64,000 nucleotides of DNA from Paracoccaceae bacterium (GTDB lineage: Bacteria > Pseudomonadota > Alphaproteobacteria > Rhodobacterales > Rhodobacteraceae), in assembly GCA_003332035.1 (NCBI GenBank), contig QOQI01000001.1:110536-174535 (forward strand). Reading direction: 5' to 3'. The notes beneath the pieces are model-generated. The model saw nothing but the letters and a program-made list of their open reading frames with translations. It was not told the DNA's origin and made no database searches. The position numbers and the translations under genes were made by a program. Positions 27,626 to 38,188 of this stretch are shown one piece after another. Position 1 is the stretch's first letter. Every line of letters begins with the position of its first letter.

Positions 27626-28482
27626 TGTTTAAAGATCGCCTAGAGATTTCTGCAAATATTGTAGAAAAAACAATAGTTAGTTATCTTAAAGAGTTCGGTG
27701 ATATTGATGTGGTTCAGGCTATGCGATATTCCCTTCAGGGTGGTAAGAAACTTAGAGCATTTTTCGTAATTGAAAGTGCTCAACTTTTTGATATTGCGCC
27801 AGATGTGGCAAAATGGCCAGCTTCGGGTATTGAAGCAATGCACACTTACTCTCTAGTCCATGATGATTTACCAGATATGGATGATGATGATTTACGGCGC
27901 GGTCGTCCAACAGTTCACAAAAAATGGGATGCGGCAACTGCGATTTTAGTTGGAGATGCCTTACAGGCTTTAGCTTTTGAGTTGACCCTCAATAGCGCTG
28001 TACCTAATTGTAATAAGCTTGCTTACAATTTGGCCAAAGCTGCAGGTGCTAAAGGCATGGTAATGGGACAAGCGTTAGATATTTATGCTGAAAACTCTGC
28101 TGCTGCATTAAATTTAGATGATATCGTAAATTTGCAACAAGGGAAAACAGGCGCACTTATTTTATGGGCTGTGACTGCAGGTGCTTTTATGGCTAGTGAA
28201 GATGTTAAGCCGCTGGAAAACTTCGCAAAGTCTGTAGGCCTAGCTTTTCAAATAGCAGATGATCTATTGGATGAAACAGGTGATCAGATCAAAGCAGGTA
28301 AGAAACTGATGAAAGACGCATCGGCAAATAAAGCTACTTTTGTCTCACTAATGGGTGTTGATGGCGCTAAGAAAAAGGCCCGGGATTTAATAGATGAAGC
28401 CTGTGATTCAATCTCAATTTATGGGCAAAGATCAGATGCCTTGAAACAGGCAGCCGAATTCGTTATTTCACGCGATTATTAG
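27625..28482 (+). CDS. ispA: Farnesyl/geranyl diphosphate synthase IspA
   Basis: Polyprenyl diphosphate synthase joining isopentenyl and dimethylallyl units (285 residues). The two Asp-rich motifs are HDDLPDMDDD near residue 80 and DDLLDE near residue 212. The start is an ATG at 27625, sharing its A with the xseB stop. It is followed 14 bases later by dxs, which supplies the precursor pathway. The product chain length (C10-C15) is not determined here. Confidence 0.95.
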   Translation: MFKDRLEISANIVEKTIVSYLKEFGDIDVVQAMRYSLQGGKKLRAFFVIESAQLFDIAPDVAKWPASGIEAMHTYSLVHDDLPDMDDDDLRRGRPTVHKKWDAATAILVGDALQALAFELTLNSAVPNCNKLAYNLAKAAGAKGMVMGQALDIYAENSAAALNLDDIVNLQQGKTGALILWAVTAGAFMASEDVKPLENFAKSVGLAFQIADDLLDETGDQIKAGKKLMKDASANKATFVSLMGVDGAKKKARDLIDEACDSISIYGQRSDALKQAAEFVISRDY

Positions 28483-28496
28483 TTTGAAAGAAAGAT

Positions 28497-30425
28497 ATGC
28501 CCGATAATTCTACGACCCCACTTCTTGATAAGATTGAATCACCAAACGATTTAAAGTTGTTTTCTGATGGTCAACTTTTTCAAGTTGCGAGTGAGTTGAG
28601 GCAGGAAACTATTTCTGCAGTTTCAGAAACGGGAGGGCATTTAGGTGCTGGGCTTGGTGTGGTTGAGCTCACGGTTGCTTTGCATGCCATTTTTGATGCG
28701 CCAAAAGATAAAATAATCTGGGATGTTTCTCATCAAAGTTATCCTCATAAAATTTTAACAGGAAGGCGCAATCGAATTCGAACGCTTCGAAAAAAAGGCG
28801 GTTTGAGTGGTTTTACAAAAAGATCTGAGAGTGAATACGATCCTTTTGGCGCTGCACATTCATCAACTTCAATTTCTGCCGCTTTGGGTTTTGCGACAGC
28901 AAGAGATTTAGGTGGTTCATGTGAAGCTGGTTTGGGCGAAACAATTGCAGTGATTGGAGATGGATCCATGAGTGCAGGAATGGCTTATGAGGCCATGAAT
29001 AATGCCGGTCATCTAAAAAAACGCCTTATTGTTATTTTGAACGATAATGAAATGTCTATCGCTCCCCCTGTTGGGGCTTTATCTTCTTACCTCTCGCAGC
29101 TTTATGCAGAAGAGCCTTTCCAAGATTTTCGGCAAATGGCAAAAGGCGCTATTGGTTTCCTACCAGAACCCTTTAAGGAAGGCGCAAAGAGAGCAAAGCG
29201 TTTGTTGAAGTCTATGGCTGTCGGAAGCACAATTTTTGAAGCTTTAGGTTTTTCTTATCTCGGACCAATTGATGGGCACGACCTAAACCAGTTGTTACCT
29301 ATTTTCCGCACTGTTCAAAAAAGATTAGATGGGCCAATTTTATTACATGTCGTAACCAAAAAGGGAAAAGGTTACAGACCGGCTGAGATGGCACGAGATA
29401 AAGGCCATGCAACCGGAAAATTTGATGTTCTAACAGGCAAACAAAAGTCGAGCAAATCTAATGCTCCTAGTTATACAAAAGTATTTGCAGATAGTTTATT
29501 AAAACACGCAGCACAAGATTCTAAAATATGCGCGGTAACAGCTGCAATGCCAGACGGAACGGGATTAAATTTATTTGCAGAGAGATATCCAAGTCGATGT
29601 TTTGATGTTGGGATAGCTGAACAACACGGTGTTACATTTTCTGCAGCGTTGGCTGCTGGTGGTATGAAGCCGTTCTGCGCCATGTACTCTACTTTTCTGC
29701 AACGAGGTTATGATCAGGTTGTTCATGATGTGGCTTTACAAAACTTACCAGTAAGGTTTGCTATCGATCGTGCAGGATTGGTTGGCGCAGATGGTCCGAC
29801 CCATGCTGGTAGTTTCGACATAGCATTTTTGTCTAATTTACCAAATATGGTTGTTATGGCGGCGGCTGATGAGGCTGAGCTGGTGCATATGGTTGCAACC
29901 GCGGTTGACTACAGTGATGGACCGATCGCTTTTCGATATCCGCGTGGAAATGGCGTGGGATGTGACCTACCTTTAATTGGAAAGCCACTTGAGATTGGTA
30001 AAGGCAGAATTGTTGCTACTGGGAATTCGATAGCTTTACTTTCCTTTGGGACAAGGCTTTCCGAAGTTTTGAAAGCATCAGAGAGTTTGAAGTTAAAGGG
30101 TATTGAACCAACAATAGTTGATGCTAGGTTTGCAAAACCTCTAGATGAGAAACTGATTATTAGTTTAGTGGAAAGCCACGAAGCTATTATTACAATTGAA
30201 GAAGGTTCGATAGGTGGTTTCGGGAGCCATGTTCAACAGTTTTTGTCAAAAAATAGTGTTTTTGACAAAGGTTTTAAGTTCAGATCTATGGTCTTACCTG
30301 ATGTTTTCATTGATCAGTCGAGTCCCGAGGATATGTACCAACAAGCAGGTCTGAATGCTAGTGATATAGAGGGCTTAGTTCTTTCATTACTTGGACTTGA
30401 ATCTTTGAAGTGGGTAAATTCGTAG
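28497..30425 (+). CDS. dxs: 1-deoxy-D-xylulose-5-phosphate synthase Dxs
   Basis: TPP-dependent enzyme that starts the MEP pathway by condensing pyruvate with glyceraldehyde-3-phosphate. The TPP motif [18 protein letters not shown] lies near residue 150. A transketolase-type C-terminal half includes [17 protein letters not shown]. Length 642 is normal. It follows ispA by 14 bases. It is the last gene of the run that starts with the aminotransferase. The next gene converges on it with a gap of 6 bases. Confidence 0.96.
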   Translation: MPDNSTTPLLDKIESPNDLKLFSDGQLFQVASELRQETISAVSETGGHLGAGLGVVELTVALHAIFDAPKDKIIWDVSHQSYPHKILTGRRNRIRTLRKKGGLSGFTKRSESEYDPFGAAHSSTSISAALGFATARDLGGSCEAGLGETIAVIGDGSMSAGMAYEAMNNAGHLKKRLIVILNDNEMSIAPPVGALSSYLSQLYAEEPFQDFRQMAKGAIGFLPEPFKEGAKRAKRLLKSMAVGSTIFEALGFSYLGPIDGHDLNQLLPIFRTVQKRLDGPILLHVVTKKGKGYRPAEMARDKGHATGKFDVLTGKQKSSKSNAPSYTKVFADSLLKHAAQDSKICAVTAAMPDGTGLNLFAERYPSRCFDVGIAEQHGVTFSAALAAGGMKPFCAMYSTFLQRGYDQVVHDVALQNLPVRFAIDRAGLVGADGPTHAGSFDIAFLSNLPNMVVMAAADEAELVHMVATAVDYSDGPIAFRYPRGNGVGCDLPLIGKPLEIGKGRIVATGNSIALLSFGTRLSEVLKASESLKLKGIEPTIVDARFAKPLDEKLIISLVESHEAIITIEEGSIGGFGSHVQQFLSKNSVFDKGFKFRSMVLPDVFIDQSSPEDMYQQAGLNASDIEGLVLSLLGLESLKWVNS

Positions 30426-30431
30426 AAATTT

Positions 30432-31286
30432 TCAATAACTTTCTTTCAAAAGATTATCTAAGCCTGCTTTGAAATTTGGGTACATTAATTTAACACCAAG
30501 CTCAGACTTAATTAATTGGTTAGATACACGTTTATTTTCAGCGTAAAAACTTCTAGCCATTTCTGAGAGGTTAGCAGTTTCAAAACGAACTGTTGGAGGC
30601 TGATCAACATTCAAAAGTTTGGCTGCATATGAAAGTACGTCTTGTGGTGGTGCTGGCTCATTATCGCAAAGATTATAAATTGAATATGGATTTGGTTTTG
30701 AAATTGACGCAAGAAGCGTTTGTACAATATCTTGAATATGCATTCTGCTAAAAACCTGTCCTGGCTTGATGATCTTTACGGCTTTGCCTTGCAAAACTTT
30801 TTGAAATGGACCTCGTTTTGGCCCATAAATACCCCCTAGCCTAAATATGTGAGTGGGCAAAAGGTCATATTTGAGCCAGTCTTTCTCAGCACTTACTCGT
30901 GCTATTCCACGGTTAGTTGAGGGTTTAACGGGTGAACTTTCGGTGACCCACTCCCCTTTTGTGTCCCCATAAACGCCAATTGTAGAAAGATATCCAGCCC
31001 ATTCAATTTTACTTGAAACCTCTTTTAAGTCTTCACCGTACATTTGAATAACTGGATCACTTCCGTTTTTGGGTGACACAGAACTAAGAACCAAACTAGC
31101 TTCTTTGATTACTGATCTTAATTCATTGCTTCCCCACAAAATTGGAGTGGCTCCAGACTTTTCAATGTCAGAAAATTTATCTTTTGATCTTGATGTTCCA
31201 AATACTCTCCACCCTTTATTATTAAGATGGGGCGTAAGAGCCTGAGCCGTATATCCATGACCAAAAGATAAAAACGTTAGGTTCAT
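30432..31286 (-). CDS. NAD-dependent epimerase/dehydratase-like protein
   Basis: Probable SDR-fold protein of 284 residues. A degenerate glycine-rich NAD loop, SFGHGYTAQAL, is at the N-terminus (residues 7-17). IYGPKR and an SRMHIQDIV segment, typical of nucleotide-sugar epimerase-like proteins, follow. Substrate unknown. The glycine loop lacks the first canonical Gly, so cofactor binding is uncertain. It is a single gene, convergent with dxs. Confidence 0.7.
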   Translation of the reverse strand: MNLTFLSFGHGYTAQALTPHLNNKGWRVFGTSRSKDKFSDIEKSGATPILWGSNELRSVIKEASLVLSSVSPKNGSDPVIQMYGEDLKEVSSKIEWAGYLSTIGVYGDTKGEWVTESSPVKPSTNRGIARVSAEKDWLKYDLLPTHIFRLGGIYGPKRGPFQKVLQGKAVKIIKPGQVFSRMHIQDIVQTLLASISKPNPYSIYNLCDNEPAPPQDVLSYAAKLLNVDQPPTVRFETANLSEMARSFYAENKRVSNQLIKSELGVKLMYPNFKAGLDNLLKESY

Positions 31287-31478
31287 TCTTATTTTCTTTC
31301 TTAATTAACAATGGTGACTCATTGAATGCATTATTAATACAATATAAAATTAAAAGGGTTAGATATAATTTTACATGGATGCCGATCAGGGACTTTAATA
31401 GACTTAACAATTACTTCCATAACTGATTTTCATGTTATGAAATAAGCAAAGAACCTGATTTTAGGGAAGGAATCAAAG

Positions 31479-32654
31479 ATGCGGGATATTGTCATTCTAG
31501 ATGGAGCCAGAACGCCAATTGGAACATTTGGAGGGTCTTTGGCCAATACTACGCCAATAGATTTAGCTTCTTCAGTAACAAAAGCAGCAATGAAGCGCTC
31601 AGGTGTAGAGGGCCCTCAGATCGGGCATGTGGCATTTGGCCATGTAATTAATACAGAGCCACGGGATATGTATCTCAGCCGTGTCGCTGCATTGGATGCA
31701 GGGATATCTGAGGAAACACCGGCAATGAATGTCAATCGTTTATGTGGTTCAGGAGTTCAAGCTATCGTTTCTATTATACAGTCCATTGCTCTAGGTGATG
31801 CAGAATTTGGTGTGGCTGGAGGCTCAGAGAATATGAGCCGATCCCCTTATTCAGTACAAGGTCAGAGGTGGGGCGCAAAAATGGGTGATGTTAAGACACT
31901 AGACATGATGCTTGGTGCATTGAATTGTCCTTTTGGTACTGGACACATGGGTGTTACAGCTGAGAATGTTGCTCGTGAGCAAAATGTTTCTCGCCATGAC
32001 CAGGATGAATTTGCTCTAGAAAGCCAAAAAAGAGCTGCAATGGCGGTATCAAATGATTTGTTTGATAGTCAAATCAATCCAGTAGAAATAAAAGTTAAAA
32101 GGGACTTAGTATCTTTTGAAAAAGACGAGCATCCTAAGGAAACAACTTTAGAAGATTTAGCTTCCTTGCGTCCAGTTTTTGAGAAGGATGGTACGGTAAC
32201 AGCTGGAAATGCATCTGGAATAAATGATGGAGCCGCAGCAATCGTTCTATCATCTGCAGAAGTTGTCGAAAAATATGGTTTAAAACCTAAGGCAAGGGTT
32301 TTAGGCTATGGACACGCTGGCGTTAGGCCCGAGGTCATGGGTGTTGGGCCGATTCCAGCAGTACAAAATCTATTAAAAAAAACTGGGCTCAATATTTCTG
32401 ATTTTGATGTTATTGAAAGTAATGAGGCATTCGCGGCGCAAGCAATTGCGGTGAATCGAGGTCTTGATTTGGACCCTACTATTGTAAACCCAAACGGTGG
32501 GGCTATCGCATTAGGTCACCCAGTTGGTGCCACTGGAGCAATAATTACACTTAAAGCTTTGTATCAGCTCGAAAATATAAAGGGAAAACGAGCTTTGATC
32601 ACTATGTGTATCGGGGGTGGTCAAGGAATAGCTCTAGCTATTGAAAGAATTTGA
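31479..32654 (+). CDS. Acetyl-CoA C-acetyltransferase (thiolase, BktB/PhaA type)
   Basis: Condenses two acetyl-CoA to acetoacetyl-CoA or cleaves 3-ketoacyl-CoA. The acyl-binding Cys is C89 (NRLCGSG), the catalytic His H347 (GGAIALGHPVGATG) and the second Cys C377 (MCIGGG). Length 391 matches the biosynthetic thiolase group. The RBS is GGAAGGA. A weak dyad (CATAAC at 31418-31423, GTTATG at 31434-31439) lies in its 192-base upstream region. It is convergent with dnaJ. PHA or fatty-acid role is not resolved. Confidence 0.92.
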   Translation: MRDIVILDGARTPIGTFGGSLANTTPIDLASSVTKAAMKRSGVEGPQIGHVAFGHVINTEPRDMYLSRVAALDAGISEETPAMNVNRLCGSGVQAIVSIIQSIALGDAEFGVAGGSENMSRSPYSVQGQRWGAKMGDVKTLDMMLGALNCPFGTGHMGVTAENVAREQNVSRHDQDEFALESQKRAAMAVSNDLFDSQINPVEIKVKRDLVSFEKDEHPKETTLEDLASLRPVFEKDGTVTAGNASGINDGAAAIVLSSAEVVEKYGLKPKARVLGYGHAGVRPEVMGVGPIPAVQNLLKKTGLNISDFDVIESNEAFAAQAIAVNRGLDLDPTIVNPNGGAIALGHPVGATGAIITLKALYQLENIKGKRALITMCIGGGQGIALAIERI

Positions 32655-32671
32655 AAAGAAAAAATTTATTT

Positions 32672-33805
32672 TCAACCCTTCATTTGATCCCAAAATGATT
32701 TAACTGAGGAAAAAAAGCTGTTTGTCTCTGGGTTGTTGTCTTCGGAGAGATCTTCAAACTCTTTTAGGAGTTCCTTTTGACGTGGTGTTAAATTTACAGG
32801 AGTTTCCACCGCCAGCTCGATAAACATATCGCCATATTGAGTTGATTTAATTGCGGGCATGCCTTTTGAGCGCAATCTCATTTGCCTTCCAGATTGGCTT
32901 CCGGATGGAACCTTAACTCTGCTTCTGCCGCCATCCATGGTTGGTACTTCAATATCGCCTCCAAGTGCTGCACGCGCCATCGAAACTGGCACACGACAAA
33001 ATAAGTTATGCCCATCACGTTCAAAAATTTTATGTTGTGAAACATCGATAAAAATATAGAGATCCCCTTGAGTTCCTCCACGTGCTCCAGCTTCGCCCTC
33101 TCCGGAAAGCCTGATCCTGGTTCCTGTTTCTACGCCTGAAGGAATATTTACAGATAATGCTCGATCTTTTTTAGTTCGGCCTTGCCCACCGCATGATGTA
33201 CATGGGTTTTTTATTACTTGTCCTAGGCCAGAACAAGATGGACAAGAGCGCTCAACAGTAAAAAACCCTTGAGAAGCTCGCACTTTTCCCATTCCGGAAC
33301 AGGTAGGGCAAGTCACAGGCTCTGTGCCGCGCTCTGCTCCTGATCCATTACACGATGTACATTGGACCGTTGAAGGAACATTTATCGTTTTTTGTAATCC
33401 TGAGTAGGCCTCTTCCAGTGTTACTCTTAGATTATATCTTAGATCAGCGCCTCGTGCAGAACGATTTTGGCCGCCTCTGCCTCCCATCATATCTCCAAAG
33501 AGATCGTCAAAAACATCTGAAAAGGCACTGGAAAAGTCTCCTCCACCAAAGCCAGCAGCGCCGCCACCGCCCATGCCACCTTCAAAAGCAGCATGTCCAT
33601 ACCTATCGTATGCGGCTTTTTTCTCGCCATCTTTTAAAATGTCGTATGCTTCGTTGGCTTCCTTAAATTGAGCTTCGGCATTTGGATTGTCTGAATTACG
33701 GTCTGGATGTAGTTGCTTCGCTTTGCTCCGAAACGCTTTTTTTATTTCCTCTGGCGACGCACCTTTATCTATGCCTAACACTTCGTAGTAATCGCGTTTT
33801 GACAT
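32672..33805 (-). CDS. dnaJ: Chaperone protein DnaJ
   Basis: Co-chaperone of DnaK. A J domain with HPD (residues 33-35), a Gly/Phe linker, and a zinc-finger domain with four CxxCxGxG-type repeats (about residues 140-205) are followed by C-terminal substrate-binding domains. Length 377 is standard. The RBS AAGGA precedes the ATG. It follows dnaK on the same strand, with a terminator-like hairpin in the gap. Confidence 0.97.
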   Translation of the reverse strand: MSKRDYYEVLGIDKGASPEEIKKAFRSKAKQLHPDRNSDNPNAEAQFKEANEAYDILKDGEKKAAYDRYGHAAFEGGMGGGGAAGFGGGDFSSAFSDVFDDLFGDMMGGRGGQNRSARGADLRYNLRVTLEEAYSGLQKTINVPSTVQCTSCNGSGAERGTEPVTCPTCSGMGKVRASQGFFTVERSCPSCSGLGQVIKNPCTSCGGQGRTKKDRALSVNIPSGVETGTRIRLSGEGEAGARGGTQGDLYIFIDVSQHKIFERDGHNLFCRVPVSMARAALGGDIEVPTMDGGRSRVKVPSGSQSGRQMRLRSKGMPAIKSTQYGDMFIELAVETPVNLTPRQKELLKEFEDLSEDNNPETNSFFSSVKSFWDQMKG

Positions 33806-33832
33806 AGTGGACGTCCTTCTTATAAAAAAATG

Positions 33833-33857
33833 ACCAACCTGAATTAAGCAGGTTGGT
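33833..33857 (-). terminator. Intrinsic terminator/attenuator between dnaK and dnaJ
   Basis: A perfect 9-bp stem, ACCAACCTG at 33833-33841 with CAGGTTGGT at 33849-33857, has a 7-base loop. On the minus strand, in the direction of dnaK-dnaJ transcription, it is followed by CATTTTTTTAT. This is a textbook intrinsic terminator. It should lower dnaJ transcription relative to dnaK, and some reading through would still give DnaJ. Confidence 0.85.
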
Positions 33858-33877
33858 TAATTCGCTCAAAAAACCAA

Positions 33878-35797
33878 TTAATTTTTTTCGTCACCAAGAT
33901 CTTCGAAATCAGCATCCAGGATGTCATCGTCAGCATTTGCCGCTGCGTTATCGCTTGCATCGAAAGGGGCGGCGTCTTCTTCGCTTTCTTGGTTCGCTTT
34001 GTAGATAGCTTCACCTAATTTCATTGCTGCATCAGTGACGTTCTGAATGCCAGATTTAATTTTTCCAGCATTTTCAGTTTCAAGGTCATCTTTAAGAGCG
34101 GAAATTGCTAATTCAATTGCCTCAATTGTCGTTGGATCAACCTTATCTGAGTGATCTTCCATCGATTTTTCAGTTGAGTGTATTAAACTTTCTGCCTGGT
34201 TCTTAGCCTCTATAAGTTCACGGCGCTCTTTATCTGATTCTGCGTTTTCTTCGGCATCTTTTACCATTTGCTCGATATCATCATCAGATAGGCCGCCTGA
34301 GGCTTGGATAGTGATTTTCTGTTCTTTACCAGTTCCTTTGTCTTTTGCAGAAACAGAAACAATACCGTTTGCATCTATATCAAAGGTAACCTCGATTTGT
34401 GGCATTCCACGCGGCGCTGGCGGAATTTCTTCTAGGTTGAATTGACCAAGTATTTTATTATCAGCAGCAAGCTCGCGTTCACCTTGGAAAACTCGAATTG
34501 TTACTGCATTTTGATTATCTTCAGCAGTTGAGAATACTTGAGATTTCTTGGTCGGAATGGTTGTGTTTCTGTCGATTAGTCTTGTGAAAACTCCTCCTAA
34601 TGTTTCGATACCAAGTGATAAGGGTGTCACGTCAAGTAGCACCACGTCTTTGACATCACCTTGAAGAACACCAGCTTGAATAGCTGCGCCCATTGCTACC
34701 ACTTCGTCAGGGTTTACGCCCTTATGCGGCTCCTTGCCAAAGAATTTGGTAACTTCTTCAATCACCTTTGGCATCCTTGTCATTCCACCGACTAAAACGA
34801 TTTCGTCAATATCATCTGTAGAGAGTCCTGCATCCTTAAGTGCCGCTTGGCAGGGCTTAATGGAAGCCTTTATCAAATCGCCAACAAGCGACTCGAGTTT
34901 AGCACGGGTTAATTTCATAACCATGTGGAGCGGTTGCCCTGTCTTGCCGTCCATAGAAATAAAAGGTTGATTTATTTCTGTTTGGTTCGCTGAAGACAGC
35001 TCTATCTTTGCCTTTTCAGCTGCTTCCTTCAGTCGTTGTAGAGCCATTTTATCGGCAGTTAAATCAACGCTGTTTTCCTTTTTAAATTCGTCAGCCAGAT
35101 AATTTACGATCCGCATGTCAAAATCTTCACCACCCAAAAAGGTATCACCGTTAGTGGATTTGACCTCAAACAACCCATCATCTATTTCTAAAATAGTAAC
35201 GTCAAAGGTCCCACCACCTAAGTCATAAACAGCTATAGTTTTAGTTTCTTTTTTATCTAAGCCATAGGCTAATGCAGCAGCCGTTGGCTCATTTATAATT
35301 CTCAGAACATCTAACCCAGCAATTTTTCCAGCATCTTTGGTTGCCTGTCTTTGCGCATCATTAAAATAGGCGGGTACGGTTATTACGGCTTCAGTTACAT
35401 CTTCACCTAAGTAACTCTCAGCCGTTTCTTTCATTTTTTGCAAAGTAAAAGCAGAGATTTGCGAAGGACTATATTTTTCATCTTTCGCTTCAACCCAAGC
35501 ATCGCCATTTCCGCCATCTACAACGGAGAATGGTAGATTTTTTTTGTCTTTTGCTAAGTCAGGGTCATCTATTCTTCGTCCAATTAATCGTTTAGCACCA
35601 AAAACTGTGTTGCTAGGATTAGTTACAGCTTGCCGTTTTGCAGGCTGGCCAACAAGACGCTCATCGTCAGTGAAACCAACAATCGATGGAGTGGTTCGAG
35701 CTCCCTCCGCGTTTTCAATAACTCTTGGTTGGGATCCGTCCATTATTGCTACGCAGCTATTTGTGGTGCCTAAATCGATACCAATAACCTTACCCAT
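33878..35797 (-). CDS. dnaK: Chaperone protein DnaK
   Basis: Hsp70 chaperone of 639 residues. The ATPase domain begins [15 protein letters not shown], with a second phosphate loop [14 protein letters not shown] near residue 195. The substrate-binding domain and C-terminal lid end in an acidic tail ([17 protein letters not shown]). The start at 35797 is used because AAGGAA is 7 bases upstream. The open frame continues to 35848 but the extra residues are not family-like. A heat-shock promoter and dnaJ are adjacent. Confidence 0.98.
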   Translation of the reverse strand: MGKVIGIDLGTTNSCVAIMDGSQPRVIENAEGARTTPSIVGFTDDERLVGQPAKRQAVTNPSNTVFGAKRLIGRRIDDPDLAKDKKNLPFSVVDGGNGDAWVEAKDEKYSPSQISAFTLQKMKETAESYLGEDVTEAVITVPAYFNDAQRQATKDAGKIAGLDVLRIINEPTAAALAYGLDKKETKTIAVYDLGGGTFDVTILEIDDGLFEVKSTNGDTFLGGEDFDMRIVNYLADEFKKENSVDLTADKMALQRLKEAAEKAKIELSSANQTEINQPFISMDGKTGQPLHMVMKLTRAKLESLVGDLIKASIKPCQAALKDAGLSTDDIDEIVLVGGMTRMPKVIEEVTKFFGKEPHKGVNPDEVVAMGAAIQAGVLQGDVKDVVLLDVTPLSLGIETLGGVFTRLIDRNTTIPTKKSQVFSTAEDNQNAVTIRVFQGERELAADNKILGQFNLEEIPPAPRGMPQIEVTFDIDANGIVSVSAKDKGTGKEQKITIQASGGLSDDDIEQMVKDAEENAESDKERRELIEAKNQAESLIHSTEKSMEDHSDKVDPTTIEAIELAISALKDDLETENAGKIKSGIQNVTDAAMKLGEAIYKANQESEEDAAPFDASDNAAANADDDILDADFEDLGDEKN

Positions 35798-35901
35798 TTT
35801 TATGTTCCTTTTGCTTACATGCTCATAAATATTATGGTAAGATCCCAAGTGTTGTCTAAATTGACAAAAGTCGGGAGCAAACCAAAGACTCTGACAGGCG
35901 G

Positions 35902-35931
35902 TATATAGGGAGGCTTAAAGGGACCTGCAAG
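35902..35931 (-). promoter_or_regulatory. Heat-shock (RpoH-type) promoter of dnaK, possibly dual sigma70
   Basis: Read on the minus strand, CTTG (35928-35931), 18 bases and CCTATATA (35902-35909) match the alphaproteobacterial RpoH consensus CTTG-N17/18-CYTATNT. The same bases also give a sigma70-like TTGCAG, 17 bases, TATATA. The leader before the dnaK ATG is about 100 bases. Strong match, but not tested. Confidence 0.75.
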
Positions 35932-36070
35932 CTTACACGGGAAAATTTTTTATAAAATGTTACAAAAACTGTCCAAGTTTAAAAATTATAGATCTTATTG
36001 ACTAGTTATTCGAAAAAATTTCTATGAATAATAAAACTATCAAAAAGATTAGAATAACCGGTTTTATGAG

Positions 36071-36862
36071 ATGAATTATAATAAAATCTGCGAAATTTTT
36101 AGGTCTTTAGCGCTCACCAGTGGTGAAGTGATAATGGATATATATAATAGTGATAAGCTCGAAGTTTTGCTAAAATCTGATGACAGTCCAGTAACTCTAG
36201 CTGATAAAAAAGCAGATGAAGTTATATCAAATGGCTTAAAAAAATATTTTCCAGACATACCAATCATTACGGAAGAGCAAGTCAAAACTCATACCTTGAA
36301 TGCCCCAGTTTTTTTTATAATAGATCCTCTTGATGGGACTAAAGAGTTTATCAAACGCAGAGGAGACTTTACCGTAAATATAGCTTTAGTCCGTCATGGA
36401 GAACCAGTGAGAGGTATTGTCTATGCACCAGCACGCCAAAGATTATTTTATACAAGTGCAGATGGTAAGGCGGTGGAGGAAATAGGGTATTTTAGTGTTT
36501 CTAAAATGGGTTCAGTAAAAAAAATTCAAACTGCTTTTTCTGATAATGCAGCCTTAAGAGTTGTTGCCTCTAAGTCTCACCGCAATGCAGAAACTGACCA
36601 ATATATATCTAAATATAAGTGTAAAGAACTCGTTAGTGCGGGCTCGTCTCTTAAATTCTGTTTGATAGCCACTGGTGAAGCAGATCTTTATCCACGTTTT
36701 GGTCCAACTATGGAATGGGATACCGCAGCAGGCCACGCGGTTTTATCGGCAGCTGGCGGCCGTGTGGTACAAGTGGGAAATAAGCAACGTTTGGAGTACG
36801 GGAAACCGAACTATAGAAACCCATTTTTTATAGCAGCTTCAAAAAATGTAATACTGCAATAG
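36071..36862 (+). CDS. cysQ: 3'(2'),5'-bisphosphate nucleotidase CysQ
   Basis: Inositol-monophosphatase-fold enzyme (263 residues) that clears 3'-phosphoadenosine 5'-phosphate from sulfate assimilation. The metal-binding set is E68-E69 and the motif DPLDGTKEF with D85 and D88. The C-terminal WDTAAGHA holds another Asp. It stands alone, divergent from dnaK. The 3' end is convergent with ptsN. Confidence 0.92.
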   Translation: MNYNKICEIFRSLALTSGEVIMDIYNSDKLEVLLKSDDSPVTLADKKADEVISNGLKKYFPDIPIITEEQVKTHTLNAPVFFIIDPLDGTKEFIKRRGDFTVNIALVRHGEPVRGIVYAPARQRLFYTSADGKAVEEIGYFSVSKMGSVKKIQTAFSDNAALRVVASKSHRNAETDQYISKYKCKELVSAGSSLKFCLIATGEADLYPRFGPTMEWDTAAGHAVLSAAGGRVVQVGNKQRLEYGKPNYRNPFFIAASKNVILQ

Positions 36863-36921
36863 TATCTTTAAGATGGTTACACTTTATGTTGTCTGGATAC
36901 TATACCTTGTTACGCAGCCTT

Positions 36922-37386
36922 TTAGGCGGCTTGAACGTTAGCTGGCTCGGTCAAAATTGTGTAAATAGTCGTCGGGTCAGGGTTAGACCGTAATTTAGCA
37001 ACGGTCGATTGCTCCCGGAGTGTACGTGATACCAAGGCTAGAGCTTTTAAATGTTCTACACCTGCAGACTTAGGGGCAAAAAGACTAAAAACGACGTCTA
37101 CGGGTTGCTTATCAATAGCCTCAAACTCAACAGGGCTTTCCAAAAGTATAAGAGCCCCCACCACGTGCTCTAAATTTTCCAAACGGGCGTGAGGCAGCGC
37201 AACGCCACCCCCAACTCCAGTAGGTCCAAGGGATTCTCTTTCAATTAGTGCCTCAACAGTATTTGAGTAATCAGTATGATAACACGTCTCGGCAATACCA
37301 GCCAGGTCGTGAAGCAACCTCTTTTTACTCGAAACAGAAGAGAAAATACGAATCGCTTCTGGTTTTAACAGATTTGAAAATTCCAT
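36922..37386 (-). CDS. ptsN: PTS IIA-like nitrogen regulatory protein PtsN
   Basis: EIIA-Ntr protein (154 residues) that receives phosphate from NPr and senses nitrogen and potassium status. The phosphorylated His is H66 in GGVALPHARL. It is the last gene of the rnd-lptCAB-hpf-ptsN block and lies 39 bases after hpf. No rpoN is found between lptB and hpf, although many proteobacteria have it there. Confidence 0.94.
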   Translation of the reverse strand: MEFSNLLKPEAIRIFSSVSSKKRLLHDLAGIAETCYHTDYSNTVEALIERESLGPTGVGGGVALPHARLENLEHVVGALILLESPVEFEAIDKQPVDVVFSLFAPKSAGVEHLKALALVSRTLREQSTVAKLRSNPDPTTIYTILTEPANVQAA

Positions 37387-37425
37387 TTAAAATAACTCTT
37401 ATAGACACCCTTGAAAGCGCTTATT

Positions 37426-37989
37426 TCAAATAGGCTGAACCCAACCTATATTCCCGTCTGGCCGTCGAAATAAAATATTTACGCCTTTTTTTTCTTCGTT
37501 TTTAAACAAAAGAAAGTGTAGTTTAGATTTTTCTAGTTCCTCAGCCGCCTGCTTTACAGAAAAAATTGGAAACTGTTTATCTGTTTCTGCAACTATTATG
37601 GGCTCTGAAACTGTAGCCGAATCTTTTTGACCCTCTTTCGTTGCGTCCGTATACGATGCAGGATCAATAAATTCAACTGATTGATTTCGATCTTTGTGAT
37701 GCCCTTTAAGTTTTCTTTTATATCGACGCAGTTGTTTTTCCATTTTTTCAGCACAGGCATCAAAAGCGGCATAAATTTCTGCTTTGGAAGCTTTTGCTTG
37801 TGCAGTCAATCCGGTTGATAAGTGGATGATTGCATCGCAAACAAACTCGTGACCACTTTTTGAAAAAATTATTTGTGCGTCTGTCGGACGCTCGGCATAT
37901 TTACTGATAGTATCGCTTAGCTCCCCTTTAACATGCGTTTGAAGAGCATCGCCAACATCGATATGAATTCCTGAAATTTGGTACTGCAT
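37426..37989 (-). CDS. hpf: Ribosome hibernation-promoting factor HPF, long form
   Basis: Binds the ribosome and drives 100S dimer formation or hibernation in stationary phase. The N-terminal HPF/RaiA domain (residues 1-100) has a basic helix (KQLRRYKRKLKG). The C-terminal dimerisation domain (about 130-187) is that of the long form, with FLLFKNEEKKGVNILFRRPD. Length is 187 residues. A good RBS (AAGGA, 8 bases from ATG) is present. It is separated from lptB by 199 bases, which could hold its own promoter. Confidence 0.93.
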   Translation of the reverse strand: MQYQISGIHIDVGDALQTHVKGELSDTISKYAERPTDAQIIFSKSGHEFVCDAIIHLSTGLTAQAKASKAEIYAAFDACAEKMEKQLRRYKRKLKGHHKDRNQSVEFIDPASYTDATKEGQKDSATVSEPIIVAETDKQFPIFSVKQAAEELEKSKLHFLLFKNEEKKGVNILFRRPDGNIGWVQPI

Positions 37990-38188
37990 ATAAGTATCCT
38001 TGCATCGGCCATTTGAGGCGAAGTTTAATTAAGCTGCAATTTAAGGCATACACTTCTCAGCGTTTGAGGTTTGTATTTTCAATTTTTTACTTGAGTAAAA
38101 ATTTTTTACCCTAATCGCCCTATGATATGATTGAAAAACTTTGCAGCAATTATGTCAATAAAAATGAACTAAAAATAAATTTTTTCTA

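Noticed and set aside
32651..32675. Inverted repeat TTGAAAA/TTTTCAA between thiolase and dnaJ
   Set aside because: AT-only stem of 7 bp with an 11-base loop, no T-run; too weak to call a terminator.
35798..35848. 17-residue extension of DnaK
   Set aside because: The universal DnaK start [10 protein letters not shown] has an AAGGAA site; the extension is not conserved.
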